This document shows, in pieces, positions 34,434 through 43,592 of a DNA stretch of 64,000 nucleotides. Source of the DNA: Pseudanabaena yagii GIHE-NHR1 (GTDB taxonomy: Bacteria; Cyanobacteriota; Cyanobacteriia; Pseudanabaenales; Pseudanabaenaceae); NCBI RefSeq assembly GCF_012863495.1, contig NZ_JAAVJL010000001.1:496001-560000 (forward strand), in the 5' to 3' direction. Below the pieces are notes generated by a model that saw only the letters and a list, made by a program, of their open reading frames with translations, made no database searches and was not told where the DNA came from. Within the stretch, counting starts at the first letter, position 1; each line of letters opens with the position of its first letter. The position numbers and the translations under genes were made by a program.

Positions 34434-35851
34434 CAGCAATTCTCATTATGAACGAAGGCTAGTCAAACCGTTGATATAGGGATATTGTAAATAACATGAT
34501 GATTGATTTAGGGGAAGAGCTTTGAAAGCACAAGGCTCATTCGACAGAATTGTAGAAATTTTCCGACAACAACTAGAATCATTGCCAGACAAGCGGACAG
34601 GCAAAAATAGTCGCTATGGCATGGAAGATGCAGCCATGAGTGCATTCAGTGTATTTTTCACTCAAAGTCCATCATTCTTGTCTTACCAGCGGACAATGGA
34701 GCAGACAAAAGGGCGAAGCAACGCCCAAAGTTTATTTGGGGTGCATAAAATACCAACGGATAACCATATCCGAGACTTGCTAGACCCAGTGCAACCTAAA
34801 GAAATGTTTCCAGTGTTCGAGACAATCTTGGAGACGATAGAGCAAAAGGGGAAACTGCAAGGATTTCGAGGATTCGCCAACAATCTATTAATGGCGCTAG
34901 ATGGGACAGAGTACTTTAGTTCAAAACAAATACACTGTCACCATTGTTCGAGTAGGAAAATGAAATCAGGAGAAATTCATTATTTTCATAGCGTAGTTAC
35001 GCCAGTTATCGTCAGTCCACATCAATCGCAAGTGATTCCCCTAGTACCAGAATTTATTGTGCCGCAGGATGGAAATGACAAGCAAGACTGTGAGAATACA
35101 GCCGCCAAAAGATGGTTGTTACAACATGGCAGTAAGTACAGTGCATTCAAGGTAACTGTTTTGGGTGATGACCTTTATTCTCGCCAACCCCTCTGCCAAA
35201 TGCTATTAGAGCAACAGTTCAACTTCATCTTAGTCTGCCGCCCCGAATCTCACCCCACTATCTATGAGCATATAGAAGGGATTGCTTTGCCAACGGTGGT
35301 TGTCAATAAGTGGACAGGGAAAGTTCAAGAGACCTATACCTACCAATATGTCAATGGGCTACCTATCAAAGATGGTGACGATGCTTTGCTGGTTAACTGG
35401 TGTGAACTAACTGTGACTAGACCTGATGGCAAGGTAGTTTACAAAAACTCTTTTGCCACCAATCACCTGATTACTGAGCAAACAGTGGTGGAAATCGTGC
35501 TGGCTGGTCGTACTCGTTGGAAAGTGGAAAATGAGAATAACAATACTCTCAAAACTAAGGGCTACAACCTAGAACACAACTTTGGACATGGCAAGGAGCA
35601 TCTTGCTTCATTCCTAGCCACCCTCAATATTTTGTCCCTACTATTTCACACGTTATTGGAATTGGTCGATGACAAGTACCAGTTATTGCGCTCTCATTTG
35701 CCAACCCGCAAAACCTTTTTTAACGATTTACGCGCCTTGACTCGATATCTTGTTTTTGATAGTTGGGATCATCTTTTGACTTTTATGATTCAAGGTTTGG
35801 AGTTAGATCTCCCTCCCAACAGTAGTTAATTTTTCATAATGAGAATTGCTG
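34434..35851 (+). mobile_element. insertion sequence, ISNCY-like, 1418 bp
   Basis: Terminal inverted repeats CAGCAATTCTCATTATGAA (from 34434) and TTCATAATGAGAATTGCTG (to 35851) are exact. The target duplication is GAGAAATCC, at 34425-34433 and again at 35852-35860. One transposase gene fills the element. The intact ends and exact duplication indicate recent insertion. Confidence 0.9.
34522..35829 (+). CDS. DDE transposase, ISNCY-type
   Basis: In this 435-aa protein, LLMALDGTEYFSSK (first acidic residue, about 120-133) and VLGDDLYSRQPL (about 214-225) are followed by RTRWKVENENNNTLKTKGYN with a Glu/Asn-rich stretch (about 331-350) and an HNFGHG motif. This matches the DDE pattern of the ISNCY-type elements I recall from cyanobacteria. 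It starts with TTG at 34522, five bases after GGGGAA. The family name is from memory; the DDE nature is seen. Confidence 0.8.
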   Translation: MKAQGSFDRIVEIFRQQLESLPDKRTGKNSRYGMEDAAMSAFSVFFTQSPSFLSYQRTMEQTKGRSNAQSLFGVHKIPTDNHIRDLLDPVQPKEMFPVFETILETIEQKGKLQGFRGFANNLLMALDGTEYFSSKQIHCHHCSSRKMKSGEIHYFHSVVTPVIVSPHQSQVIPLVPEFIVPQDGNDKQDCENTAAKRWLLQHGSKYSAFKVTVLGDDLYSRQPLCQMLLEQQFNFILVCRPESHPTIYEHIEGIALPTVVVNKWTGKVQETYTYQYVNGLPIKDGDDALLVNWCELTVTRPDGKVVYKNSFATNHLITEQTVVEIVLAGRTRWKVENENNNTLKTKGYNLEHNFGHGKEHLASFLATLNILSLLFHTLLELVDDKYQLLRSHLPTRKTFFNDLRALTRYLVFDSWDHLLTFMIQGLELDLPPNSS

Positions 35852-35860
35852 GAGAAATCC

Positions 35861-36468
35861 TGAGCCAATTTCAAAATTTTATTAAAAGCCATCCTGAAGA
35901 CAAGGAAATAGCAATAGTTTCACATTCTCTTGGCACAATAGTCTTATGGGATCTCCTCTTTGCTAAAGATTTACCTGAAGATGATCCTGCTCATGAATTT
36001 CGTGAATTTTTTAATTCTAATAAATTTGCTTTGAAATTGTGTGGCATCGTAACGATGGGTTCACCACTTTTATTTATGCGATTAAGGCAAAATATTGACT
36101 TTTCCTATGTTGACGATTTTGTGGAAACAAGTAATAAAAACCTCATTTGGTTAAATATAATCCATGCCTCAGACCTAATTGCTTATCCTTTAGGTAACGC
36201 AATTGAGCATGACAAATCTGATAATTATTTTCTATTCACCGATCAATTCCTGTGGATGCACGCTAATGGAGCAGAATCAGGGGCTTTGCGTTTTGGGCAG
36301 GCTCATGCTGGCATGGCTTTAGCAATGGCAGATGCTCATGGTGGTTATTGGAGTAATGATGTTGTTGCTGATTTGATGGCATCTCTTGTCATAGGAGATT
36401 TAAAAACATTAACCACAAAGAGAGTTCACACAGGCTGGCGAAGCTATAGTGAAGATACTCACTCCTAA
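35861..36468 (+). pseudogene. alpha/beta-hydrolase gene, 3' part
   Basis: Continues the split gene in frame: LSQFQNFIKSHPEDKEIAIVSHSLGTIVLWDLLF carries the GxSxG-type elbow (SHSLG). VTMGSPLLFMRLRQN and HAGMALAMADAHGGYW follow. The ATG at 35839 lies inside the right inverted repeat of the element and is not a real start. Without the element this would be an intracellular lipase/esterase-like protein of unknown substrate. Confidence 0.75.
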
Positions 36469-36545
36469 TGTTCTAAATTATTGCAACTAAATATGTGCAA
36501 TTCCCGCATTGGAAGCGCTTTTGTGAAATTGAAATAGGTTTTATT

Positions 36546-37925
36546 TCAATTCAGTTTTTTACCTTGAATGGAGTAGTCTAAAAGCTGCATTGGATGCATG
36601 AGCAGAACATTCTTATTTTGGAGCTTTAGATGTTTGCGAATTTGGGTAATACATCCCACATTTGCTGATGCAATCACCTCAGCGCCAGTATCAGTCAGAT
36701 TTGTCACCTTCATTTCTCCCAACTCATGCCCAACCTCTGGCTGCAAAATATTATAAATTCCTGCACTACCACAGCAGAGCGAAGCATCAATAGACTCTCT
36801 TAACTGGACATTGGGAATTTGGCGCAAGAGGCGGCGAGGTTCAAGACTGATCTTTTGTCCATGCAGCATATGACAAGCATCTTGATAGGCGATCGCTAAA
36901 GGTTGATCTTGCAATGGTGACAACTTAGCAGTTAAGCCCACATGATCGAGAAATTCCTGTACATCCTTAACCTTGCTAGAGAACTCCTTCGCCTTTGCAG
37001 CATATTGGCGATCATCTTTGAGAATATGTCCATATTCCTTGAGCGTATGACCACAACCTGAAGCATTAATGAGTACTGCATCCAAATTGAGATGGGCAAA
37101 GGTATCAATAGTTTGCTTCGCTAGCTCTAGGGTTTGGGCTTCCTGTCCTTGATGGTGAGTCAAAGCACCACAACAGCCTTGCAATTTAGGAATGACAACT
37201 TCACAACCATTTGCCGTTAATACACGCACAGTCGCATTATTCACCTCTGGCAAAAATACACGCTGCACACAGCCTAGGATCATGCCAACGCGATAGCGCT
37301 TCTCTCCCTTAGCAGGAATTACTTCTGGTAGCTGATCTTTAAAGGATTCGGGCGTAAGATCGGGTAGTACTGACTCCATTGCCTTTAGCTGTTGAGGCAG
37401 GAATTTCTCTAGCCAACCCGTCGATCGCAATAGTTTTTGCAACCCTAATTTCTGATAAGCCAATAGGGGCGCAAGCAAGACTCGCAGGCGGTTAGGATAG
37501 GGAAATGTCGCAAAGATAAATTGGCGTAATAATTTCTCAGGTAGCGATCGCGGATGGTTTCGTTCAACTTGGGCGCGAGTTGCCTCAATCAACTGGTCGT
37601 ACTGCACACCAGAGGGACAAGTGGTCACGCAGGCGAGACAACCCAAACAAGTATCGAAATGCTGAGCGATCGCAGGAGATAAGGGAATATCACCTTCATT
37701 AATTCCATCCATCAAGTAGATTCTTCCCCTTGGCGAATCCGTCTCTTTGCCGATAATGCGATAACTGGGACAAGTGGATAGACAGAAGCCGCAATGCACA
37801 CAGGCATCAATGAGTTCAGGGCTAGGAGGATTCTTGCTGTCAAATGTTTCTGAACCTATTGGGGTTAGGGAAGTAAGCAAATTAGGAACGAGGTTATTAG
37901 AGTTAGGCTGATCAGAAACTTGCAT
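36546..37925 (-). CDS. glcF: glycolate oxidase iron-sulfur subunit GlcF
   Basis: This 459-aa protein has two 4Fe-4S ferredoxin-like motifs at the N-terminus (CVHCGFCLSTCPSY, CLGCLACVTTCPSGV, residues about 37-95). Two CCG domains follow (GCCGALTHHQGQ near 249, LCCGSAGIYN near 389) that coordinate a further cluster. It works with GlcE and GlcD in oxidising photorespiratory glycolate to glyoxylate. It is 67 bases downstream of glcE on the same strand. glcD is not seen in the window. Confidence 0.93.
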   Translation of the reverse strand: MQVSDQPNSNNLVPNLLTSLTPIGSETFDSKNPPSPELIDACVHCGFCLSTCPSYRIIGKETDSPRGRIYLMDGINEGDIPLSPAIAQHFDTCLGCLACVTTCPSGVQYDQLIEATRAQVERNHPRSLPEKLLRQFIFATFPYPNRLRVLLAPLLAYQKLGLQKLLRSTGWLEKFLPQQLKAMESVLPDLTPESFKDQLPEVIPAKGEKRYRVGMILGCVQRVFLPEVNNATVRVLTANGCEVVIPKLQGCCGALTHHQGQEAQTLELAKQTIDTFAHLNLDAVLINASGCGHTLKEYGHILKDDRQYAAKAKEFSSKVKDVQEFLDHVGLTAKLSPLQDQPLAIAYQDACHMLHGQKISLEPRRLLRQIPNVQLRESIDASLCCGSAGIYNILQPEVGHELGEMKVTNLTDTGAEVIASANVGCITQIRKHLKLQNKNVLLMHPMQLLDYSIQGKKLN

Positions 37926-37992
37926 ATTGATGGTGATGAAAAGATTGATGGAAAATTTCTAGAAAATGGACAAAAGGAATTTGAGATGGGAA

Positions 37993-39351
37993 CTAAACAA
38001 GTCGCTCAGGACTGAGTAAACCTCGCGGATCAAACTGTTGTTGAATTTTGACCATAAGATCACGGACATTACCTGTATATCCCCAAACATTTCCGAAAAC
38101 TTTGTTATTAAATTTCAACTCTTGAGGCGATTCGAGAAGGCTTAGAAATCCACTCTGGGCTTCGGCAATACTTCTCACCTTCGCTAACTGCTCTGCAATT
38201 TGAGGGGCGGTTCCATTTTCTATTCGCAAGATACCTAAACCGCTACCAGCATGAATTTGTAAGAAATAGGATTGCTGACTAAAAATTTGTTGGCATTGCT
38301 GCGTGAGGGAAACGCTGGCTGAGGGCAAGATACCTAATTTACAGATAACAGGATGATTAGTGGATGCTGATGATGCATTACGCAGTTCATTTTGCCAAAG
38401 TAAATTTTCTAGCGATCGCCAAAAATCTGTCACTGCATCAACAACCTGCACTTGTAAATTCAGTTCTTTTGCAAGTACTGCAAGGCGATCGCATTGTTCG
38501 AGAACGCTAATTTTGAGGCTAGAGAATTGCACCGCTAAGCCAAGGCTATCGCCTAATCCCAACTTGGTAATTAATGAAGCCGACAATAAATCGCAAGCTG
38601 TGGGAGTCAACACCGATGTACTAAGTTTTTGTTGTAATTGAGCGATCACTTCGGCTGCCCCTGTTGCTATTACAATTTGCGTGAATTCAGGTAAAGGATA
38701 GAGTCTAAAGGTAATGCTGGAGGCAATGCCCAAAGTTCCATAGGAACCCGTTAATAGTTTCATCAGGTCATAGCCAGCCACATTTTTCACAACGCGCCCA
38801 CCAGCCTTGACTACTTTCCCATCGGCGCGAACAAATTCAATACCTAAGCACATATCGCGGACACTGTTATAGCGATGTCGCAACGAACCCGCACTTCCCG
38901 TTGCTAAAATGCCGCCAATGGTTGCATTGGGATAGGGGGGATCGATCGCTAAAAATTGCCCTTGTTTGGATAAGACTGCTTGTAAATCCTGATATGTCAC
39001 TCCCGCTTGCACTGTCACAGTCAGATCGCCAATACAATGCTCGATGATTTGGTTTAGCCGTGAGGTACTAATCACCACATCAGCTCGACTAACTAAACCA
39101 CCCCAATCCAACTTTGTAGCATTACCGCAGGGGAGTACTCGCAATCGCTGTTCATAGGCTAAAGCGATCGCCTTAGATAACTCATCAATAGTTTGTGGAT
39201 AGATTACGCAAGCTGGTGACAGACTATCAGGTGTGAGACTCTGCACAATTCGATCATGCAAATGGGAATTGAGGCTTGCAAATGCAAGAACGCGATCGGC
39301 TCCCAAAAGCTCTGTAAATAGTGCAACTAATTGATGATCTGTAAGTCTCAC
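37993..39351 (-). CDS. glcE: glycolate oxidase FAD-binding subunit GlcE
   Basis: This 452-aa flavoprotein of the FAD-binding oxidase type 4 family has CGNATKLDWGGLVSRADVVI, the FAD-binding VQAGVTYQDLQAVLSKQGQFLAIDPPYPNATIGG (about 113-147), and GSLRHRYNSVRDMCLGIEFVRADG with AGGRVVKNVAGYDLMKLL. The start is GTG at 39351. It is transcribed ahead of glcF. Confidence 0.92.
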   Translation of the reverse strand: MRLTDHQLVALFTELLGADRVLAFASLNSHLHDRIVQSLTPDSLSPACVIYPQTIDELSKAIALAYEQRLRVLPCGNATKLDWGGLVSRADVVISTSRLNQIIEHCIGDLTVTVQAGVTYQDLQAVLSKQGQFLAIDPPYPNATIGGILATGSAGSLRHRYNSVRDMCLGIEFVRADGKVVKAGGRVVKNVAGYDLMKLLTGSYGTLGIASSITFRLYPLPEFTQIVIATGAAEVIAQLQQKLSTSVLTPTACDLLSASLITKLGLGDSLGLAVQFSSLKISVLEQCDRLAVLAKELNLQVQVVDAVTDFWRSLENLLWQNELRNASSASTNHPVICKLGILPSASVSLTQQCQQIFSQQSYFLQIHAGSGLGILRIENGTAPQIAEQLAKVRSIAEAQSGFLSLLESPQELKFNNKVFGNVWGYTGNVRDLMVKIQQQFDPRGLLSPERLV

Positions 39352-39496
39352 AAAGTTAACATCCGTACATAAATATACTAAACACCAATTCTATAGCAAA
39401 CCCTTAAGATTGAGAGGCAGCGCTGTGCGCCGCCTCTCAATCCAATTAGTAATTTGAAAGTACTATGAAGGAGCACTTTTAAAAATTTCTTAATTG

Positions 39497-41125
39497 TTAT
39501 AAAAACCGCTTACTGCCATCGGGGCGAATTGTACCCCAATTGGTTTTTGCTTGAGATAATTGTTCATCAGAAATCTTAGCTCCTTTCAAATCCGCATTAC
39601 AAAGATTTGTTCCCTTGAGATTAGCTTGACTCAAGTAAGCTCCCTTTAAATTTGCCCCACTTAAATTAGCACCCGCTAGATCGGCTTTACTCATATAGGC
39701 TGACTGAAGATTTGCCTCACGCAAGTCCGCAGATATCATCGAAGCACTACCTAGATCAGCCTTAACTAGAACTGCACGCTGCATTTTGGCATCTCGCAAA
39801 TTAGCACTATTTAACTTTGCTTGAGACAGATTTGCACCTTGAAAACTTGCCCCAACTAAATCACTATGACAAAAATCTGCTTCAACTAATTTCGAGCGAC
39901 TCATCACAATTCCTGAAAGAGTCGCGCTACCAAAGGCAGCTTTAGAATAGTCTTGGTTGGCAAAATTACGTTTACCTTGACTGTACTCAACAATAACTTT
40001 GCGCCCACCTTTAAGTTCACCTCCAAGCCGACTCGTCGCACCAGCACGGGTATTGCCAGCTGTCAGCATTCCACTATCCCATCCTTGGGTACTGCTATAT
40101 TTTTGTGCTTGAATACGCGAGTTTGGTGGCTGAGTATTCGCGGCTTTGATCGTCACAGATGAAGGTGTTGATGGTACTTGACCATTAATTTTAGGAATAG
40201 CAGTAGCTTTAGGGGCTTCCTCAGATATACCACCAGATTCTAAAGCCTTTAAAGCTTCTTCGGCAGAACGAAAGCGCTGTGATACGGACTGCTGAAGCAA
40301 TTTCTCAAAGACAACTCTCATGCGATCGCTGAATTTAACACCCGCTTTCCAGTTAATCTCCCCTGTATAGGGATCATGGGGTAAATCCTTGGGCGATCGT
40401 CCTGTCATCAAGTACAGACAACTCATCGCCGTGGCATACAAATCACTGGAATATACAGGACGCATCGCCATCTGTTCTGGTGGTGCGAATCCAGGCGTGC
40501 CGATCGCAAAATTTGTTAAGAGACCACTTGGATCATCATCGGCAGAAGGCTTATTAAGCTGACTAGAAACCGCACCAAAGTCAATTAAGACCAATTGACC
40601 ATCTTGTTTGCGGCGCATGATGTTCGCAGGCTTAATGTCACGGTGAATCACCCCATTTTGGTGCATGAAGCCAAGGGCGGGAAAGATTTCCGCCAAAATT
40701 TTACGAATCTCAATTTCACTGAAAGGACCACGCCTCTCAAACTCTTGCTTTAACGTTTCCCCATCAACAAATTCTTGGACTAGGTAAAAATTACCATCCT
40801 CTTCAAAATAATCTAATAAGCGAGGAATCTGAGGATGACTACCAATCTTGCCTAGGGTATAAGCTTCACGCTCAAATAATTCCCTTGCCATTTTCATCAC
40901 ACTAGGCGATTGGGTATTTGGGCGTAATTGCTTAACGACACAAGATGGAAACCCCGGTAGTCCTTCGTCGGCAGCAAGAAATGTTGCTCCAAATCCACCC
41001 TTTCCCAGTGGACGACTTGCCCGATAACGGTTTCTCAGCTTCAAACTAGAACCACAGCTAGCACAATTAGTAGCAAATGGTTCGTTATTTGGATTAGCAC
41101 AGTTCGGATTAACGCAATAACTCAC
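39497..41125 (-). CDS. spkB: serine/threonine kinase with zinc ribbon and pentapeptide repeats (SpkB type)
   Basis: From GTG 41125 the protein is 542 aa. It begins with a zinc ribbon VSYCVNPNCANPN...FATNCASCGSSL, then a kinase domain with LGKGGFGATFLAADE (P-loop, about 38-52), VIHRDIKPANIMR (catalytic loop) and LIDFGAVSS (DFG). A linker follows and a C-terminal pentapeptide repeat region of A(D/N)LxG-type units (about 395-535). This is the layout of Synechocystis SpkB. An earlier in-frame ATG at 41263 adds 46 residues unlike SpkB, so I do not use it. Confidence 0.9.
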   Translation of the reverse strand: MSYCVNPNCANPNNEPFATNCASCGSSLKLRNRYRASRPLGKGGFGATFLAADEGLPGFPSCVVKQLRPNTQSPSVMKMARELFEREAYTLGKIGSHPQIPRLLDYFEEDGNFYLVQEFVDGETLKQEFERRGPFSEIEIRKILAEIFPALGFMHQNGVIHRDIKPANIMRRKQDGQLVLIDFGAVSSQLNKPSADDDPSGLLTNFAIGTPGFAPPEQMAMRPVYSSDLYATAMSCLYLMTGRSPKDLPHDPYTGEINWKAGVKFSDRMRVVFEKLLQQSVSQRFRSAEEALKALESGGISEEAPKATAIPKINGQVPSTPSSVTIKAANTQPPNSRIQAQKYSSTQGWDSGMLTAGNTRAGATSRLGGELKGGRKVIVEYSQGKRNFANQDYSKAAFGSATLSGIVMSRSKLVEADFCHSDLVGASFQGANLSQAKLNSANLRDAKMQRAVLVKADLGSASMISADLREANLQSAYMSKADLAGANLSGANLKGAYLSQANLKGTNLCNADLKGAKISDEQLSQAKTNWGTIRPDGSKRFL

Positions 41126-41567
41126 GGTTGATCGAAAGCCCAAGTAATGGTTGATCAAATTAAATAGCAAGGCTTTGATGACATTTGGGATTGTCTTTTG
41201 CCTAGACTTAATATCGTAAACTACCCCAACCTCCTTAAGTAAGGCTAAGGTTTCCTGTCTCAATGGGCTTTACTCTTATCTGCAAAAAGATAACTAGCTT
41301 GTCCCTCCACAGGCAGGAGTCCTAGTTCCTAAGACCCATACTTTTTCTTCCTCCCCATTCAGCTTGATTTTTGGCTGTGGGGAAACGGTCAAGACTTCTT
41401 GATCGTAGCATTGATTCGTAATCGCTCAAGTTTATTTGCTGGTAGCTTTTTTCCGTTTCGGCTGCCCTAGAGAGACGATTCAGGTGATTTTGCTCCATAC
41501 ATTAAAGCAATAATTTTAAGATATTGCCTTAAAACAAACACTTTAATATTAACTTTAGCAAATAAAT
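41126..41567. other. gene-free interval, possible decayed transposase tail
   Basis: Between spkB (minus) and ycf66 (minus) there is no convincing gene. A minus-strand open stretch of about 43 codons stopping at 41294-41296 ends with RTPACGGTS, reminiscent of the tails of TnpB-type proteins. I treat it as a possible remnant only. Confidence 0.3.
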
Positions 41568-42314
41568 CTAAAAATCGTCAGTGTCAGGGATTTCATTGTT
41601 TGGATATGATGGGCGAGTTGATGGTCTCCTTCTTCTTCCCGAAGCAAAATTGTCCTTGCTAGATCCATCGCCATTGTTAAACCCATCGGATTCACTATTA
41701 CGATTTCTGGGGCGATCGCCATTGCTACCATCACTGCTAGGACGTGGACGACGCTTAGGGCTTACAGGACGAATATCATTTTCGTCGATATCGATTACTG
41801 AATCATTGTTGCTGGTGCTAGTGCCTCTCTTAGGGCGACGTGACGACCGACGTTCATCGGTAGTATCTCCTCTTAGCTCACTGGCTTCTGCTCCACTAGG
41901 AACTGCTCCACGCATCCGACGGGCTGAATCGCGAGTGGGACGGGGCGCAATTTCGCGAGTGGGATCAATTTCCACCCGATAGTCTGAACCAATTGGTTCT
42001 TCGTCATCGACTAATGGACTTGATGGCGCTCTGCGTGCTTGATTGGCAAGGGCTTGACGCAGTACTAAAGACTCGACAGCAAACCAACCTGCAAATCCCA
42101 CAACTAGTACCTGTGCTAGCTGTGTGGTAATTTCCATCCGAAAATTAAAGGCTAGCAGGATGATGCCATAGACCAAGGCGATCGCGGAGAAAAATATATC
42201 GTGGTCGCGGGCTAATTCAGGTCGAAAGTTTCGCACAAAATATAAACCCACACCTCCTAAAGCGGCAACGATTGCCAAAAGAATCATTAGCGGGTTGCCA
42301 CCGATGTTGATCAT
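41568..42314 (-). CDS. ycf66: Ycf66 family protein
   Basis: This 248-aa protein has an N-terminal membrane part (residues about 1-90: GGNPLMILLAIVAALGGVGLYFVRNFRPELARDHDIFFSAIALVYGIILL... MEITTQLAQVLVVGFAGWFAVE) that is the Ycf66 domain. The remainder is a highly charged Arg/Asp/Ser tail. Found in cyanobacteria and some plastids; function unknown. Long charged tail variation between species is expected. Confidence 0.85.
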   Translation of the reverse strand: MINIGGNPLMILLAIVAALGGVGLYFVRNFRPELARDHDIFFSAIALVYGIILLAFNFRMEITTQLAQVLVVGFAGWFAVESLVLRQALANQARRAPSSPLVDDEEPIGSDYRVEIDPTREIAPRPTRDSARRMRGAVPSGAEASELRGDTTDERRSSRRPKRGTSTSNNDSVIDIDENDIRPVSPKRRPRPSSDGSNGDRPRNRNSESDGFNNGDGSSKDNFASGRRRRPSTRPSYPNNEIPDTDDF

Positions 42315-42572
42315 GGTTCTATATTTCTCCTAAAGACTTGAATTTTGGTTGCTATTAAGTAGCTATTAATTGGTCGCTATTTTGCCACTAAAGTATAGTG
42401 ATTTTCATTCTGGCATAGGCAAAATAAAAAAATAAAACTTTGCCGTGATTGATTTCGTATTTTGTAAATGAGTAACTCACTTAACAAAATGCTGATAATA
42501 GTGAGCTAGACAAGCTTTATCAACCAGTATAGCAATACAGCGCTATCGGCTGAGTCAAACAAACCACAAAAA

Positions 42573-42600
42573 AGAACCCCGCAAGGCGAGGCTCTTTTTG
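42573..42600 (-). terminator. terminator of psbX
   Basis: AAAAAGAACCCCGC - GCGAGGCTCTTTTT stem, reading as a T-run on the minus strand just downstream of the psbX stop. Confidence 0.65.
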
Positions 42601-42614
42601 TCTATAAGCTTATA

Positions 42615-42734
42615 TTAACCGCGACGAACAATTTTGTCCTTTTGGCTAACGAAATACAATGCTCCGAAGATGAGTCCAAGAACTACGCCGCCTGCGACAA
42701 GGCTGCCTAGAAAGTTTGTTAATGATTGTGTCAT
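42615..42734 (-). CDS. psbX: photosystem II protein PsbX
   Basis: A 39-aa single-span membrane protein: MTQSLTNFLGSLVAGGVVLG then LIFGALYFVSQKDKIVRRG. The SLTNFLGSLVAG start and the SQKDK end are characteristic of PsbX, a peripheral low-mass subunit of the PSII core near cytochrome b559. It is too short for most gene finders. The stop is at 42615-42617 and ATG at 42732-42734 on the minus strand. Confidence 0.9.
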   Translation of the reverse strand: MTQSLTNFLGSLVAGGVVLGLIFGALYFVSQKDKIVRRG

Positions 42735-42848
42735 ATAGCTTCGTAGGTAAGTTTTTTATATTACAGACTAAATACTTAGCATAATTTTAACATCTGGCAG
42801 CATCAGGAGATCGCAACTCCGCAAACCACATATAGCAAAGCAAGTTAT

Positions 42849-42904
42849 AAAACCAGAAGAAGATTTGCGGCGCTTCGCGCCGCAAATCTTCTTCTTCGGT
42901 TTTG
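42849..42904. repeat. hairpin near the psiE-like gene
   Basis: AAACCAGAAGAAGATTTGCGGCGC / GCGCCGCAAATCTTCTTCTTCGGTTT is a long stem with a TTC apex, between psbX and the next gene (both minus). It may terminate the latter. Confidence 0.6.
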
Positions 42905-42929
42905 GTTTGTACTAGCTAACTCTTTTGGA

Positions 42930-43403
42930 TTAGTGCTTCCTCGATTGATTTTGACTGCGGACGATCCAGTAACTAATGGAGAGGGATAGAACGGCGATCG
43001 CTAAACCAGTTAAATCTCCATCGGATTTGCTATCAAAAATCACGATCTTACGGGCAACCGCCGTCAGTGCCGTAATTATGACTAGTTCTAGCTGCACTAC
43101 ATGTTGACGTAGATAAGCTGTGACATTTTCCATCAGTTCCAAAGCAATGAGCACATTGAGGAACATCCCAAATATCTTTAGAAGTGGTGCAGTAAAGAAT
43201 CCTTTGGGATCAGTGAAGAATAAGTCAATCGTCAAAAGTTTAAGTAGATCAAATAGAGCAATGAAGATCACAAATACTAGAGCGATCGCTAACACCTTAG
43301 AGACAATGTTTTCGATAGTGCTAATAGCTTTTAAAAAACTGTCATCTTTTGCAGCGATCGCCAGATAACGCCATAAATTTGTAATCCGTTGCCTAAATCT
43401 CAT
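42930..43403 (-). CDS. PsiE-like membrane protein
   Basis: This 157-aa protein has four transmembrane helices (about 32-50, 72-90, 98-112, 128-147). The motif ALELMENVTAYLRQHVVQLELVIITALTAVARKIVIFD matches the PsiE (phosphate-starvation-inducible) family. The family is of uncertain function; in E. coli psiE is under PhoB and CRP control. No phosphate box was identified here. Confidence 0.75.
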   Translation of the reverse strand: MRFRQRITNLWRYLAIAAKDDSFLKAISTIENIVSKVLAIALVFVIFIALFDLLKLLTIDLFFTDPKGFFTAPLLKIFGMFLNVLIALELMENVTAYLRQHVVQLELVIITALTAVARKIVIFDSKSDGDLTGLAIAVLSLSISYWIVRSQNQSRKH

Positions 43404-43557
43404 TGTGATCCTACTTTTAAAGCCTTATATAACGTTTTTCTTTTTACCTACGGCAAAAAGAAACCTCAAAATGTCTTCCTTAAGAAGACATTTTGCATAT
43501 TCCTTAAATGATTATATAAACCAAATACATAGAATAAAAATATATATTGGTGCTAAA

Positions 43558-43579
43558 ATCATAGAATATAGTCTATGAT
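43558..43579. promoter_or_regulatory. LysR-type dyad at the 5' end of the regulator gene
   Basis: ATCATAGA and its exact reverse complement TCTATGAT, spaced by six bases, match the T-N11-A-like geometry of LysR binding sites. It covers the ATG at 43575. This supports translation from the next ATG at 43593 and suggests autoregulation. Confidence 0.55.
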
Positions 43580-43592
43580 TTTGCAGCTTACT

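Noticed and set aside
35839-35860. ATG at 35839 as start of an independent hydrolase gene
   Set aside because: It lies in the terminal inverted repeat of the insertion sequence. Removal of the element restores one frame with the 5' part.
41126-41263. 46-residue N-terminal extension of SpkB
   Set aside because: The family starts with the SYCxNPxC zinc ribbon, which begins at GTG 41125; the extension has no family resemblance.
41294-41422. Minus-strand peptide ending RTPACGGTS as a TnpB remnant
   Set aside because: Only the last few residues suggest it and no zinc-finger or catalytic motif is present, so it was noted but not called as a pseudogene.
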